Assembly: GCA_900550345.1 (NCBI GenBank)
Contig: URRX01000073.1
Coordinates: 1 to 7,320, forward strand
Source: an uncultured Anaerococcus sp.
GTDB lineage: Bacteria > Bacillota > Clostridia > Tissierellales > Peptoniphilaceae
Reading direction: 5' to 3'
Length of the DNA stretch: 7,320 nucleotides
The translations under genes and the position numbers were made by a program. Of this stretch, positions 1-6,360 are shown piece by piece; the stretch's first letter is position 1, and every line of letters starts with the position of its first letter. The notes under the pieces are model-generated. The model worked only from the letters and a program-made list of their open reading frames with translations. It was not told the DNA's origin and did no database searches.

Positions 1-13
1 AATATTAGAAAAT

Positions 14-48
14 AATCCTAATAAATTTTATTATTAGATGTTAGGATT
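14..48 (+). repeat. Inverted repeat, possible weak terminator of an upstream gene
   Basis: Bases 14-21 (AATCCTAA) are perfectly complementary to 41-48 (TTAGGATT). A nested alternative pairs 18-24 (CTAATAA) with 31-37 (TTATTAG) around a 6-base loop. The stems are AT-rich and the run after them (TTTCAAGTTTT) is only partly T-rich, so this would be a weak terminator at best. It sits just before the suf promoter, where an upstream transcript would be expected to end. The repeat is seen directly; the terminator role is inferred. Confidence 0.35.
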
Positions 49-55
49 TCAAGTT

Positions 56-83
56 TTGACAATCCGTACTAAAGTAGTATACT
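56..83 (+). promoter_or_regulatory. Sigma-A type promoter of the suf operon
   Basis: A perfect -35 box TTGACA (56-61) is followed after 16 bases by a -10 box TATACT (78-83), one mismatch from TATAAT. Transcription should start near base 90, giving a leader of about 46 bases before sufC. The leader contains a short AT-rich dyad (104-109 with 112-117) that is too small to act as a riboswitch. No other promoter-like pair of similar quality was seen ahead of the later suf genes. Confidence 0.75.
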
Positions 84-85
84 TT
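61..85. promoter_or_regulatory. Candidate IscR/Rrf2-type operator over the suf promoter
   Basis: Two overlapping perfect dyads lie here: TACTA-AAG-TAGTA (67-79) and AAAGTA-GTA-TACTTT (71-85). The core ACTAAAGTAGT (68-78) matches 10 of 11 bases of ACTAAATTAGT, a form of the core of E. coli IscR type 1 sites. Over the full 25-base frame (61-85) I count 17 agreements with the degenerate type 1 consensus as I remember it. The site covers the spacer and the -10 box, where a bound repressor would block RNA polymerase. Iron-sulfur status control by an Rrf2-family protein is a reasonable inference, but no such gene is in the window. Confidence 0.45.
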
Positions 86-135
86 TTAATGGATATAAGA
101 TTTATTTTCTCGAAAATTATAAGAAGAGGTACAAA

Positions 136-867
136 ATGAAAGAATTATTAAAAGTTGAAAATTTACATGTTTCAGTTGGAGATACTGAGATATTAAAAGG
201 AATAAATTTAAAAGTTAATGCTGGAGAGGTTCATGTAATTATGGGTTCAAATGGTTCAGGAAAATCTACTTTCATGAATTCAATTATGGCTAATCCAATT
301 TATGATGTAACTGAAGGAAAAATATTTTTTGAAGGTAATGATATAACAGACCTTACAACAGATAAAAGAGCAAAAGCAGGAATTTTTATGTCCTTCCAAT
401 CACCAGATGCAATTAATGGTGTAAAACTTAGAGATTTCTTAAAACAAGCTAAAGAAGAAGTTACAGGTAAAAAACCATCAATTCTAGGATTTAATAAAGA
501 ATTAAAAAAAGAAATGGATGATTTAAAATTATCTGAAGAATATGCAAATAGATATGTAAATGTAGGATTTTCTGGTGGAGAAAGAAAAAAATCAGAAATT
601 TTACAATTAAAAATGTTAAATCCAAAACTTGCTATGCTTGACGAAACTGACTCAGGACTTGATGTTGATGCAGTAAGAATTGTAAGTGAAGGAATTAAAA
701 ATTATTTAAACGAAGATAATGCAGTAATAGTTGTAACTCACCACAATGAATTATTAGCAAATATTGATGTTGATTATGTTCATGTTTTAAAAGATGGAGT
801 AATCAAAGAAACATCTGATGCTAGTCTAATGGAAAAAATTGAAAAAGAAGGATATGAGTGGGTTTAA
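136..867 (+). CDS. sufC: SufC, ABC-type ATPase of the SUF Fe-S cluster assembly machine
   Basis: This cytosolic ATPase binds SufB and SufD and powers the shape change that opens the scaffold for Fe-S cluster building. It is not a transporter, although it has the ABC fold. Visible motifs are Walker A GSNGSGKST (residues 37-45, Lys43), the Q-loop glutamine in FMSFQSP (Gln88), the signature FSGGERKK (145-152), Walker B LAMLDETDSGLD with Asp169 and Glu170, the D-loop SGLD (173-176), and the switch histidine in VTHH (around 202). The 243-residue length is typical of SufC. The family usually has proline as the second Walker A residue; here it is serine, which should be tolerated. An AGAGGT ribosome site (125-130) lies 5 bases before the ATG. 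It is the first gene of the operon and ends one base before sufB. Confidence 0.97.
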   Translation: MKELLKVENLHVSVGDTEILKGINLKVNAGEVHVIMGSNGSGKSTFMNSIMANPIYDVTEGKIFFEGNDITDLTTDKRAKAGIFMSFQSPDAINGVKLRDFLKQAKEEVTGKKPSILGFNKELKKEMDDLKLSEEYANRYVNVGFSGGERKKSEILQLKMLNPKLAMLDETDSGLDVDAVRIVSEGIKNYLNEDNAVIVVTHHNELLANIDVDYVHVLKDGVIKETSDASLMEKIEKEGYEWV

Positions 868-868
868 T

Positions 869-2284
869 ATGACAGAAAAGAAATTTGATGAATCAACCTT
901 TAAGGATATTGATAGGGGTATTTATGATGTCATTGACAAGTTTGAATACTCAGATATTTCCGATAAGGGTTTGAATAAAGAAATAGTTGAAGAATTATCA
1001 AAAAAGAAAAATGAACCAGAATGGATGTTAAAAAGAAGACTTCAATCTCTTTTGATTTTTGAACAAACTGAAAATCCTTCATGGGGACCAGATCTTTCTG
1101 AATTAAATATGTCAGATATAATAACTTATGTTAAGCCAAAAACTTCTAAGAAAGATAATTGGGAAGCTTTACCAGATGAAATTAAAGATACATTTGATAG
1201 GCTAGGAATTCCACAAGCTGAGCAAGAATCTCTTGCAGGAGTTGGAGCTCAATATGACAGTGAGGAAGTTTACCATTCAATTCAAAAACACTTGTCAGAT
1301 CAAGGAGTAATTTTTACAGATTTTGATACAGCTTTAAGAGAACATGAAGAAATTGTTCACAAATATTTTCAAAGAGCAATTCCACCAACTCTACACAAAT
1401 ATGCTGCTCTTCACGGTGCAGTTTGGTCAGGTGGATCTTTAATTTATGTACCAAAGGGAGTAAATGTGGATATTCCACTTCAATCTTACTACAGATTAAA
1501 TGCACCAGGAGCTGGACAATTTGAACATACAATGATTATTGCAGAAGAAGGAGCAAAAGTTCATTTTATAGAAGGATGTTCTGCACCAAGATATAATGTT
1601 GTAAACCTTCATGCAGGAAGTGTAGAAATTTTTGTTCACAAGGATGCTGAAGTAAGATTTTCTACAATAGAAAACTGGTCAAGAAATATGTACAACCTTA
1701 ATACAAAAAGAGCTATTGTTGAAGAAAATGGTCAAGTTGAATGGATTTCTGGATCTTTTGGTTCAAAAGTTTCTATGCTTTATCCAACAACAATTTTAAA
1801 TGGAGAAGGTGCAAGAGCAGAATACACAGGAATAACTTATGCATCAAACGGTCAATATATTGATAATGGTTGTTCAATGATCCATAATGCACCAAACACT
1901 TATTCAACAGCTCTTACAAAATCTATTACTCAAGGAAATGGAAAATCAATGACAAGATCTTTTGTAAAAATTGGAAAAAAAGCAAAAGGATCAAAGTCAA
2001 CTGTTGATTGTGAAAACTTGATGTTATCACGCGAATCAAAATCAGATACAATTCCAACCCTTGATATTAGAAATGATGATGTAGATTGTGGACACGAAGC
2101 AAAAATTGGATCTCTTGATCAAAAACAAATATTTTATTTAATGAGTAGGGGAATTCCAGAAAACGAAGCAAAATCTATGATAGTTAGAGGATTTGCAGAG
2201 CCAGTTGCAAAAGAATTGCCACTAGAATATGCTGTTGAGATGAATAATTTGATTGATATGGAATTGGAAGGAGCAAATGGCTGA
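869..2284 (+). CDS. sufB: SufB, Fe-S cluster scaffold subunit
   Basis: SufB is the main scaffold of the SufBCD complex, where sulfur and iron are assembled into a cluster in the cytosol. The 471-residue product has the conserved N-terminal region (NPSWGPDLSELN, TYVKP), the central beta-helix core (ALHGAVWSGGSLIYVPKGV, EGCSAP, NWSRNMYNLNTKR) and the C-terminal SufD-contact region ending in IFYLMSRGI and FAEPVAKELPLEYAVE. Cys381 in STVDCENLMLS lies where E. coli SufB has Cys405, and His409-Glu410 lie where E. coli has the His433-Glu434 pair; both correspondences come from family knowledge. The frame is open upstream to a TTG at 839 and an ATG at 854. I chose the ATG at 869 because it follows the sufC stop by one base, has GAGTGGG (856-862) at suitable spacing, and gives the usual short SufB N-terminus. 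The ATG at 854 would overlap sufC. Confidence 0.96.
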   Translation: MTEKKFDESTFKDIDRGIYDVIDKFEYSDISDKGLNKEIVEELSKKKNEPEWMLKRRLQSLLIFEQTENPSWGPDLSELNMSDIITYVKPKTSKKDNWEALPDEIKDTFDRLGIPQAEQESLAGVGAQYDSEEVYHSIQKHLSDQGVIFTDFDTALREHEEIVHKYFQRAIPPTLHKYAALHGAVWSGGSLIYVPKGVNVDIPLQSYYRLNAPGAGQFEHTMIIAEEGAKVHFIEGCSAPRYNVVNLHAGSVEIFVHKDAEVRFSTIENWSRNMYNLNTKRAIVEENGQVEWISGSFGSKVSMLYPTTILNGEGARAEYTGITYASNGQYIDNGCSMIHNAPNTYSTALTKSITQGNGKSMTRSFVKIGKKAKGSKSTVDCENLMLSRESKSDTIPTLDIRNDDVDCGHEAKIGSLDQKQIFYLMSRGIPENEAKSMIVRGFAEPVAKELPLEYAVEMNNLIDMELEGANG

Positions 2285-3330
2285 TGGAAAAAGTAAATGT
2301 AATGAGAGAGCCTACTTGGTCATATACCAAGCTAAATTATAGTAAAAAAGCTCCAAGTTTAAATGAAAAAAAAGCTTACAAAAATTTAGATAGTTCAAAC
2401 AAAGAAAATAAATCTTTAGATGAAATTTTCAGTGAAAAAAATTATGGACTTTCAAAAGCTTTCTTAACTGAAAATAAAGAATTTAATAATTTAGATATTT
2501 ATAGAAATATTGATGGAGAAAATGAACTTGAGTTTATAAATTTAAATCTAGACGAAAGTTCAAATCAATTGGTAAATAAAATTGATATAAATGCAAAAAA
2601 AGGATCAAAATCTTCATTTTTAATTAATTTTTCTCAAAGTGAAGGAGATTCTTCATATCTAAATTCTTTAATAAGGGTAAATCTTGAAGAAGATTCTTTT
2701 GTGAAATTAGTTGTAGTAGTTGATTTATTAGAAAATTCTGTAAATTTACAACAAATTTCATCAATTATTGGAGATAGGGCAAATTTTGATATTTCATATT
2801 TAGAGCTTGGAGCAAGTAAGTCTTATGTAAATATTAGAAATTTCCTTGATGGAGAAGAATCAAATCTTGAAGAAAATGGAATTTATTTTAAAGAAAATGA
2901 TGACTTTTTAGATATTGGAGCTTTTAACGACCATAAAGCAAAAGTTACAAACTCAAATTGTCTTTTCAATGGTGCCCTTAAAGGAAAAGCTGAAAAAAGA
3001 TGGAAGGGTGTAGTTGATCTTAAAAGAGGATGTGAACATGCTGATGGAAAAATTGGAGATTATGCAGTTATGTTAAGTCCTGATGCAATTAATAGATCAG
3101 CTCCAGTTTTATTAAATGAAGAAAAGGATGTTTCAGGAGAACACGCAGCAAGTGTTGGAAGATTTGATAAGGTAATGTTATTTTATATAATGAGCAGGGG
3201 ATTTTCTAAAAGAAAAGCTGAAAGTTTGATGCTTGAAGCAAATTTTGCTCCAACAATTGATAAAATTGACCACGAAGAGTTGAGAGAAAAAGTAAGATAT
3301 AAAGTTCACACAATGAATACGAGGGATTAG
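2284..3330 (+). CDS. sufD: SufD, Fe-S cluster assembly scaffold partner of SufB
   Basis: SufD is a paralogue of SufB and forms the heterodimeric core of the SufBC2D complex; in E. coli it is needed for iron entry. Identification rests on the C-terminal core: LKRGCEHADGKIGDYAVMLSPDA (split here across residues near 240-265), then GEHAASVGRFDKVMLFYIMSRGF. His287 in EHAASVG is the counterpart of the functionally important E. coli His360 (family knowledge). The first roughly 150 residues are Asn/Lys/Ser-rich and little conserved, as is usual for SufD. At 348 residues it is somewhat shorter than E. coli SufD. Its ATG shares one base with the sufB TGA stop, and AAGGAG (2268-2273) inside sufB supplies the ribosome site, so translation is probably coupled. 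The stop is one base before sufS. Confidence 0.93.
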   Translation: MEKVNVMREPTWSYTKLNYSKKAPSLNEKKAYKNLDSSNKENKSLDEIFSEKNYGLSKAFLTENKEFNNLDIYRNIDGENELEFINLNLDESSNQLVNKIDINAKKGSKSSFLINFSQSEGDSSYLNSLIRVNLEEDSFVKLVVVVDLLENSVNLQQISSIIGDRANFDISYLELGASKSYVNIRNFLDGEESNLEENGIYFKENDDFLDIGAFNDHKAKVTNSNCLFNGALKGKAEKRWKGVVDLKRGCEHADGKIGDYAVMLSPDAINRSAPVLLNEEKDVSGEHAASVGRFDKVMLFYIMSRGFSKRKAESLMLEANFAPTIDKIDHEELREKVRYKVHTMNTRD

Positions 3331-3331
3331 G

Positions 3332-4552
3332 ATGGATATAGAAAAAATAAGAAATGAATTTCCATTTTTGGATGAAGAAAAAACTGGAAAAAAAGTTATT
3401 TATCTAGATTCAGCAGCAACTAGCCAAAACCCTATTTCTGTAATAAATGCTCAAGCTGATTATTACAAATATTCAAACGCAAATCCTCACAGAGGAGCTC
3501 ACTTTTTATCATGGAAGGCAACAGAAGCTTTTGAAAATACAAGAAAAAAAGTTAAAGATTTTATAAATGCTGAAAGAAGCGAAGAAATAATTTATACAAG
3601 AAACGCAACAGAATCTCTAAATCTTGTAGCCTATTCTTACGCATGTGAAAATTTAAAAAAGGGCGATGAAATTGTAATTTCAATTCTAGAACATCATGCA
3701 AATTTAGTTCCTTGGCAAAGAGTTTGCAAAAAAACTGGGGCGATTTTAAAATATGTTTATTTAAATGATGATTATTCTTTAAATTATGACGAGTTGAAAG
3801 AAAAAATTACAGAGAAGACAAAAATTGTTTCAATCACAGCTTCATCAAATGTTACAGGAGAGATGACAGATCAAAAATTAATAACAAAACTTGCCCACCA
3901 AGTTGGAGCAATTTCAATTGTTGATGCCTGTCAACTTTCTCCACACGGGAAAATTGATGTAAAAGATTTGGATTGTGATTTTCTTGCTTTTTCAGGACAT
4001 AAAATGTATGGACCAATGGGAATTGGAATTTTATATGGAAAATATGATTTATTAGAAAAATTAAAACCATACAATCTCGGCGGCGATATGATTGAATATG
4101 TTTATGAACAAGAATCTACCTTTGCAGCTCCAGCTCAAAAATTTGAAGCCGGAACTCAAGATGTAGGTGGAGTTGTTGGACTTTCTGCTGCAATTGATTT
4201 TATGAATGAAATTGGCGTGGGAAATATTTATAAACATGAAAATGAGCTTGCAAGATATGCTTATGAATTAATTAAAGATATTGACCATATAAAAGTATTT
4301 TTCCCAGAAAAAAGAAAAACAGGATCAGTTGTTTCTTTTACTTTTGATGATATTCACCCACACGATGTTGCAACAATTTTGGATATGAAGGGAATTGCTG
4401 TAAGAAGTGGTCACCATTGTGCTATGCCTCTTCATACTTACCTTGATGTATCTTCAACTTGCAGAGTATCATTTGCAATATATAATACTAAAGAGGAAGT
4501 AGAATATTTTGCAAAAGAGCTTAAAAATGTAAGAAAGGTGATGGGACTTTAA
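3332..4552 (+). CDS. sufS: SufS, group II cysteine desulfurase (PLP enzyme)
   Basis: SufS removes sulfur from L-cysteine to give alanine and an enzyme-bound persulfide, which supplies the sulfide for Fe-S clusters. The 406-residue protein shows every hallmark of the family: YLDSAATSQNP near the N-terminus, NPHRGAH, TRNATESLN, the EHHANLVPW histidines (121-122) that stack on pyridoxal phosphate, DACQLSPH for the cofactor ring, the Schiff-base lysine Lys224 in FSGHKMYGPMG, the catalytic Cys363 in RSGHHCAMPLH, and Arg378 in STCRVSF, which binds the cysteine carboxylate. The short active-site cysteine loop is typical of the SufS rather than the IscS type. GAGGG (3321-3325) lies 6 bases before the ATG. 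The stop overlaps the sufU start by one base, fitting its role as the partner of SufU. Confidence 0.97.
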   Translation: MDIEKIRNEFPFLDEEKTGKKVIYLDSAATSQNPISVINAQADYYKYSNANPHRGAHFLSWKATEAFENTRKKVKDFINAERSEEIIYTRNATESLNLVAYSYACENLKKGDEIVISILEHHANLVPWQRVCKKTGAILKYVYLNDDYSLNYDELKEKITEKTKIVSITASSNVTGEMTDQKLITKLAHQVGAISIVDACQLSPHGKIDVKDLDCDFLAFSGHKMYGPMGIGILYGKYDLLEKLKPYNLGGDMIEYVYEQESTFAAPAQKFEAGTQDVGGVVGLSAAIDFMNEIGVGNIYKHENELARYAYELIKDIDHIKVFFPEKRKTGSVVSFTFDDIHPHDVATILDMKGIAVRSGHHCAMPLHTYLDVSSTCRVSFAIYNTKEEVEYFAKELKNVRKVMGL

Positions 4553-4986
4553 TGGACTTAAATGATGTTTATACTCAAGTAATTTTAGAAAATTCTAGAA
4601 ATCAAAAAAATAAAAGAAATTTAGAAAATCCTGATATAAAAGAGCCAGGACACAATCCTTCATGTGGAGATGAAATTGTTTTGGAATTAAAACATGATGG
4701 AAATGTAATAACTGAGGCAGCTTTTACTGGACACGGTTGTGCAATAAGCCAAGCTGCAACTTCTGTTATGTGCGATGAAATTGTAGGAAAAACAATAGAA
4801 GAAGCAAAAGAAATGGCAAAAATTTATATAGGTATGATAAAAAGAGAAGATATTAGTGATGAAGATTTGGAAAAAATTGGAGATGCAGCAGCCTTCCAAA
4901 ATATTTCAAATATGCCACAAAGGGTAAAATGTGCACTTTTATCTTGGAAAACCTTAGATGAAGTTATAGAAAAAGATGTCAAATAA
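4552..4986 (+). CDS. sufU: SufU, zinc-dependent sulfur-transfer protein for SufS
   Basis: SufU accepts persulfide sulfur from SufS and passes it to the SufBCD scaffold. In Firmicutes it works through zinc-ligand exchange and is not itself a scaffold (known for the B. subtilis protein). The 144-residue product carries the expected zinc ligands: Cys38 and Asp40 in NPSCGDE, Cys63 in GHGCAIS, and Cys127 in RVKCALLSW. It also has the extra segment before the last cysteine (around residues 84-112) that separates SufU from IscU. It lacks the Lys/His position and LPPVK-type motif used by IscU with HscA. The start overlaps the sufS stop (TAATG), with AAAGGTGAT (4534-4542) as ribosome site. The last 11 bases overlap a small membrane protein gene. 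Confidence 0.95.
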   Translation: MDLNDVYTQVILENSRNQKNKRNLENPDIKEPGHNPSCGDEIVLELKHDGNVITEAAFTGHGCAISQAATSVMCDEIVGKTIEEAKEMAKIYIGMIKREDISDEDLEKIGDAAAFQNISNMPQRVKCALLSWKTLDEVIEKDVK

Positions 4987-5182
4987 TAATTTTTTAAAAG
5001 ATTATAAATTTATAGAATTTGTAACAAGTACTATAACTTTCCTTCTTCTTATAATTCTAACAATAATTCAATATGTAAAAAATAAACCATTTTGGTGGAT
5101 AATACTATTGGTAACTATTATTATGGGTGCAAATGCCTATGTAAAATATAAAAATTTTAGAGAAAATAAAAAGCACTCTTAG
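4976..5182 (+). CDS. Small two-helix membrane protein of unknown function, end of suf operon
   Basis: I do not recognise this 68-residue protein. It has two hydrophobic stretches, about residues 13-34 (TSTITFLLLIILTIIQYV) and 39-56 (FWWIILLVTIIMGANAYV). A short lysine-bearing turn (KNKP) joins them, and the tail is basic (KYKNFRENKKHS), so a membrane hairpin with both ends in the cytosol is likely. The ATG lies inside sufU and overlaps it by 11 bases, which suggests coupled translation. There is no strong ribosome site of its own, only purine-rich sequence within sufU. The last codons and the TAG stop fall inside the left hairpin of the palindromic element at 5163-5438, so the C-terminus may have been altered by it. 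The absence of frameshifts and the clear membrane pattern support a real gene; a link to Fe-S assembly is only positional. Confidence 0.6.
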   Translation: MSNNNFLKDYKFIEFVTSTITFLLLIILTIIQYVKNKPFWWIILLVTIIMGANAYVKYKNFRENKKHS

Positions 5183-5198
5183 TCAATCTAGGAATGCT
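5163..5198 (-). terminator. Minus-strand terminator hairpin, left end of the palindromic element
   Basis: Read on the minus strand, AGCATTCCTAG (5198-5188) pairs with CTAAGAGTGCT (5182-5172) around a 5-base loop, with one mismatch and one G-U pair. A T-rich run follows (the complement of AAAATAAAAA at 5163-5172). It would stop minus-strand transcripts from the HAD gene before they run antisense into sufU. On the plus strand the same hairpin is followed by CAGAGCG and lacks a T-run, so suf transcripts should pass through it. Confidence 0.55.
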
Positions 5199-5397
5199 CA
5201 GAGCGTAGACAAACCCTCAAGCACGAATATCGGACTGCAAAAATTGTTGATTTCTAAATTTTAAAATTCTAAAATCGCAAACTCGAGCTACGCTCTCAAA
5301 CAGTGCGATTTTTTAACGAATTTTTAAATATGAAATCAAATCAATTTTTTGCGTATGATATTCTTAGCATGAGGATTTGTATACTCTATCAAAATAT

Positions 5398-5438
5398 AAG
5401 CATTCTTAGAAAAAATCTAGGAATGCTTTTTTATTTTT
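5398..5438 (+). terminator. Rho-independent terminator of the suf operon, right end of the element
   Basis: AAGCATTCTTAGA (5398-5410) pairs with TCTAGGAATGCTT (5416-5428) along 13 positions, with a single G-U pair and an AAAAA loop, followed by TTTTTTATTTTT (5427-5438). This is a textbook intrinsic terminator for plus-strand transcription from suf. On the minus strand the stem is followed by ATATTTT, so it may also partly stop transcripts of the HAD gene, which ends at 5449. Confidence 0.85.
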
Positions 5439-5448
5439 ACTTAATTGT

Positions 5449-6273
5449 TTAAAACTTTTCAAAATTATTTTCTATTAATTTTTCTATAACTTCACCAACT
5501 CCTGCCTTATTATTTGATAGGGTAATATAATCTGCGTGTGGTTTTAGAAAGTCGTTGGCATTTTCCATTGCTACAGAAAATCCAGCCATATCAAGCATTG
5601 GTATATCGTTCATTTCATTTCCAATTGCCATGATTTCATCAATTTTAAAACCAAGTTTTTCGCTCATTAATTTTATGGCATTTCCCTTATTTGCATTTTT
5701 GTTCATAACTTCAATTAAGACAGGGGCAGTTTTTGCATAATAATAATTTTCATTTACATATGTTGGCATATTATCCATTACTTTATCTATATTCCAAGGC
5801 CAACCCATTATCAAAAATCTACCGAAGTTTTTATTTTCATCAAAATTATGGTAGGATATTTTTTTTAGATCTAATTTTGTCAAGAAAGAATCTAGTTTTG
5901 TAAATAAATTTGGATTTTTGTGTCTTGTATAAAAACTATCGTCATCCATTGCAGAAACTTGAACCTTAAATTTTTCTAAAGATTTATCCAAGGCTATTAG
6001 ATCTTTGGGATTTTGATAAACTCCTGTTATAACTTCTTTGGTAAAATTGTCAAAAATATAAGAACCATTTTGGGAAATTGAAAAATGTCCTTCATGTTCA
6101 AGATCAAGCTCTTTTACATAGGGAAGGATTCCAGAAAATGGCCTACCACTTACAAGAGCAATATGGCAACCTAATTTTTTTGCTTTTAATATCATTTCTT
6201 TATTTTTTTCAGGTAGACGTCTAAAATTTGTTAATAAAGTTCCGTCTATATCAATTGTTATTAGTCTAATCAT
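5449..6273 (-). CDS. Cof-type HAD-superfamily sugar-phosphate phosphatase (IIB subfamily)
   Basis: This is a cytosolic haloacid-dehalogenase-fold hydrolase, most likely removing phosphate from sugar phosphates or related small metabolites; the exact substrate cannot be read from the sequence. All four HAD motifs are present: DIDGTLL with nucleophile Asp8 and acid Asp10, VSGRP with Ser42, Lys196 in NANKGNAI, and GNEMNDIPML with Asn222-Asp223. The middle region (about residues 80-190) is the C2-type cap that closes over the substrate. The 274-residue length fits the Cof family (Pfam Hydrolase_3). The start MIRLITIDIDGT is the standard one. No ribosome site precedes it, and the -10 box is only 6 bases away, so the mRNA is probably leaderless. 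It converges on the suf operon and diverges from the LCP gene. I see no functional tie to either. Confidence 0.92.
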   Translation of the reverse strand: MIRLITIDIDGTLLTNFRRLPEKNKEMILKAKKLGCHIALVSGRPFSGILPYVKELDLEHEGHFSISQNGSYIFDNFTKEVITGVYQNPKDLIALDKSLEKFKVQVSAMDDDSFYTRHKNPNLFTKLDSFLTKLDLKKISYHNFDENKNFGRFLIMGWPWNIDKVMDNMPTYVNENYYYAKTAPVLIEVMNKNANKGNAIKLMSEKLGFKIDEIMAIGNEMNDIPMLDMAGFSVAMENANDFLKPHADYITLSNNKAGVGEVIEKLIENNFEKF

Positions 6274-6285
6274 AAATAGATTATA
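6274..6285 (-). promoter_or_regulatory. Extended -10 promoter of the HAD gene, leaderless transcript likely
   Basis: On the minus strand the sequence TGATATAAT (complement of 6280-6288) is a consensus extended -10 element (TGnTATAAT). No good -35 box is seen 16-18 bases upstream. The -10 ends 6 bases before the ATG (6273-6271), so transcription should begin at or within a base or two of the start codon. The bases between (TCTATTT) hold no ribosome binding site. Confidence 0.65.
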
Positions 6286-6329
6286 TCATATATTTTTTAA
6301 ATTTCTCATTTTTATTAAGTATATTTTTA

Positions 6330-6338
6330 TGCTATAAT
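6330..6338 (+). promoter_or_regulatory. Extended -10 promoter of the LCP-family gene
   Basis: TGCTATAAT (6330-6338) is a consensus extended -10 element. The -35 region is only T-rich (around 6310-6316) with no clear TTGACA, as is common for extended -10 promoters. Transcription should start near 6345, giving a leader of about 16 bases that contains the strong ribosome site GAGAAGGAG (6347-6355), 5 bases before the ATG at 6361. It faces away from the HAD promoter about 45 bases to its left. Confidence 0.7.
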
Positions 6339-6360
6339 TACTAGATGAGAAGGAGTTTTT

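Larger units (their letters stand above)
5163..5438. repeat. Large palindromic (foldback/MITE-like) intergenic element
   Basis: This gene-free stretch folds back on itself almost end to end. Segments pairing left to right include AAAATAAAAAGCA (5163-5175) with 5424-5437, GAATATC (5225-5231) with GATATTC (5357-5363), GCAAAAATTG (5237-5246) with CAATTTTTTGC (5342-5352), GATTTC (5249-5254) with GAAATC (5332-5337), and TCGCA (5275-5279) with TGCGA (5304-5308), leaving a 24-base loop. CCTCA-GC (from 5215) and AGAG...CAAA (from 5200) also have partners on the right. Each end carries its own small hairpin (about 5171-5198 and 5398-5428), and the two share nearly the same sequence. There is no transposase or long open frame. 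A small non-autonomous mobile or dispersed repeat is the best guess; a structured RNA is the alternative. Confidence 0.6.

Noticed and set aside
2..37. Possible C-terminal end of an upstream plus-strand gene (reads ILENNPNKFYY, stop at 35-37)
   Set aside because: It has only eleven codons with no recognisable motif in an AT-rich stretch, and it overlaps the inverted repeat at 14-48. It may be real, but it cannot be supported from this window.
104..117. Short dyad ATTTTC-TC-GAAAAT in the sufC leader, considered as a riboswitch or attenuator
   Set aside because: It has a six-base AT-rich stem with a two-base loop, no T-run and no further structure, so it is too weak to call.
839..868. Upstream extension of SufB from TTG 839 or ATG 854
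   Set aside because: Both would overlap sufC, and the extra residues do not resemble SufB N-termini. ATG 869 has a better-spaced ribosome site and follows the sufC stop directly.
1314..1532. Minus-strand open frame inside sufB
   Set aside because: Shadow of a strongly conserved gene; no start signal or recognisable protein features.
3852..4070. Minus-strand open frame inside sufS
   Set aside because: Antisense shadow over the PLP-lysine region of sufS; composition is typical of noise.
4687..4899. Minus-strand Cys/Phe-rich open frame inside sufU
   Set aside because: Antisense reading of AT-rich sufU codons gives Phe/Cys-rich junk; no ribosome site.
5163..5438. CRISPR array, tRNA or known riboswitch in the intergenic region
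   Set aside because: There are no regularly spaced direct repeats, no cloverleaf or CCA end, and no known riboswitch core; the stretch is explained by one long inverted repeat.
5555..5740. Plus-strand hydrophobic open frame opposite the HAD gene
   Set aside because: Hydrophobicity arises from the complement of Asp/Asn/Lys-rich codons in the HAD motif region; no promoter or ribosome site.
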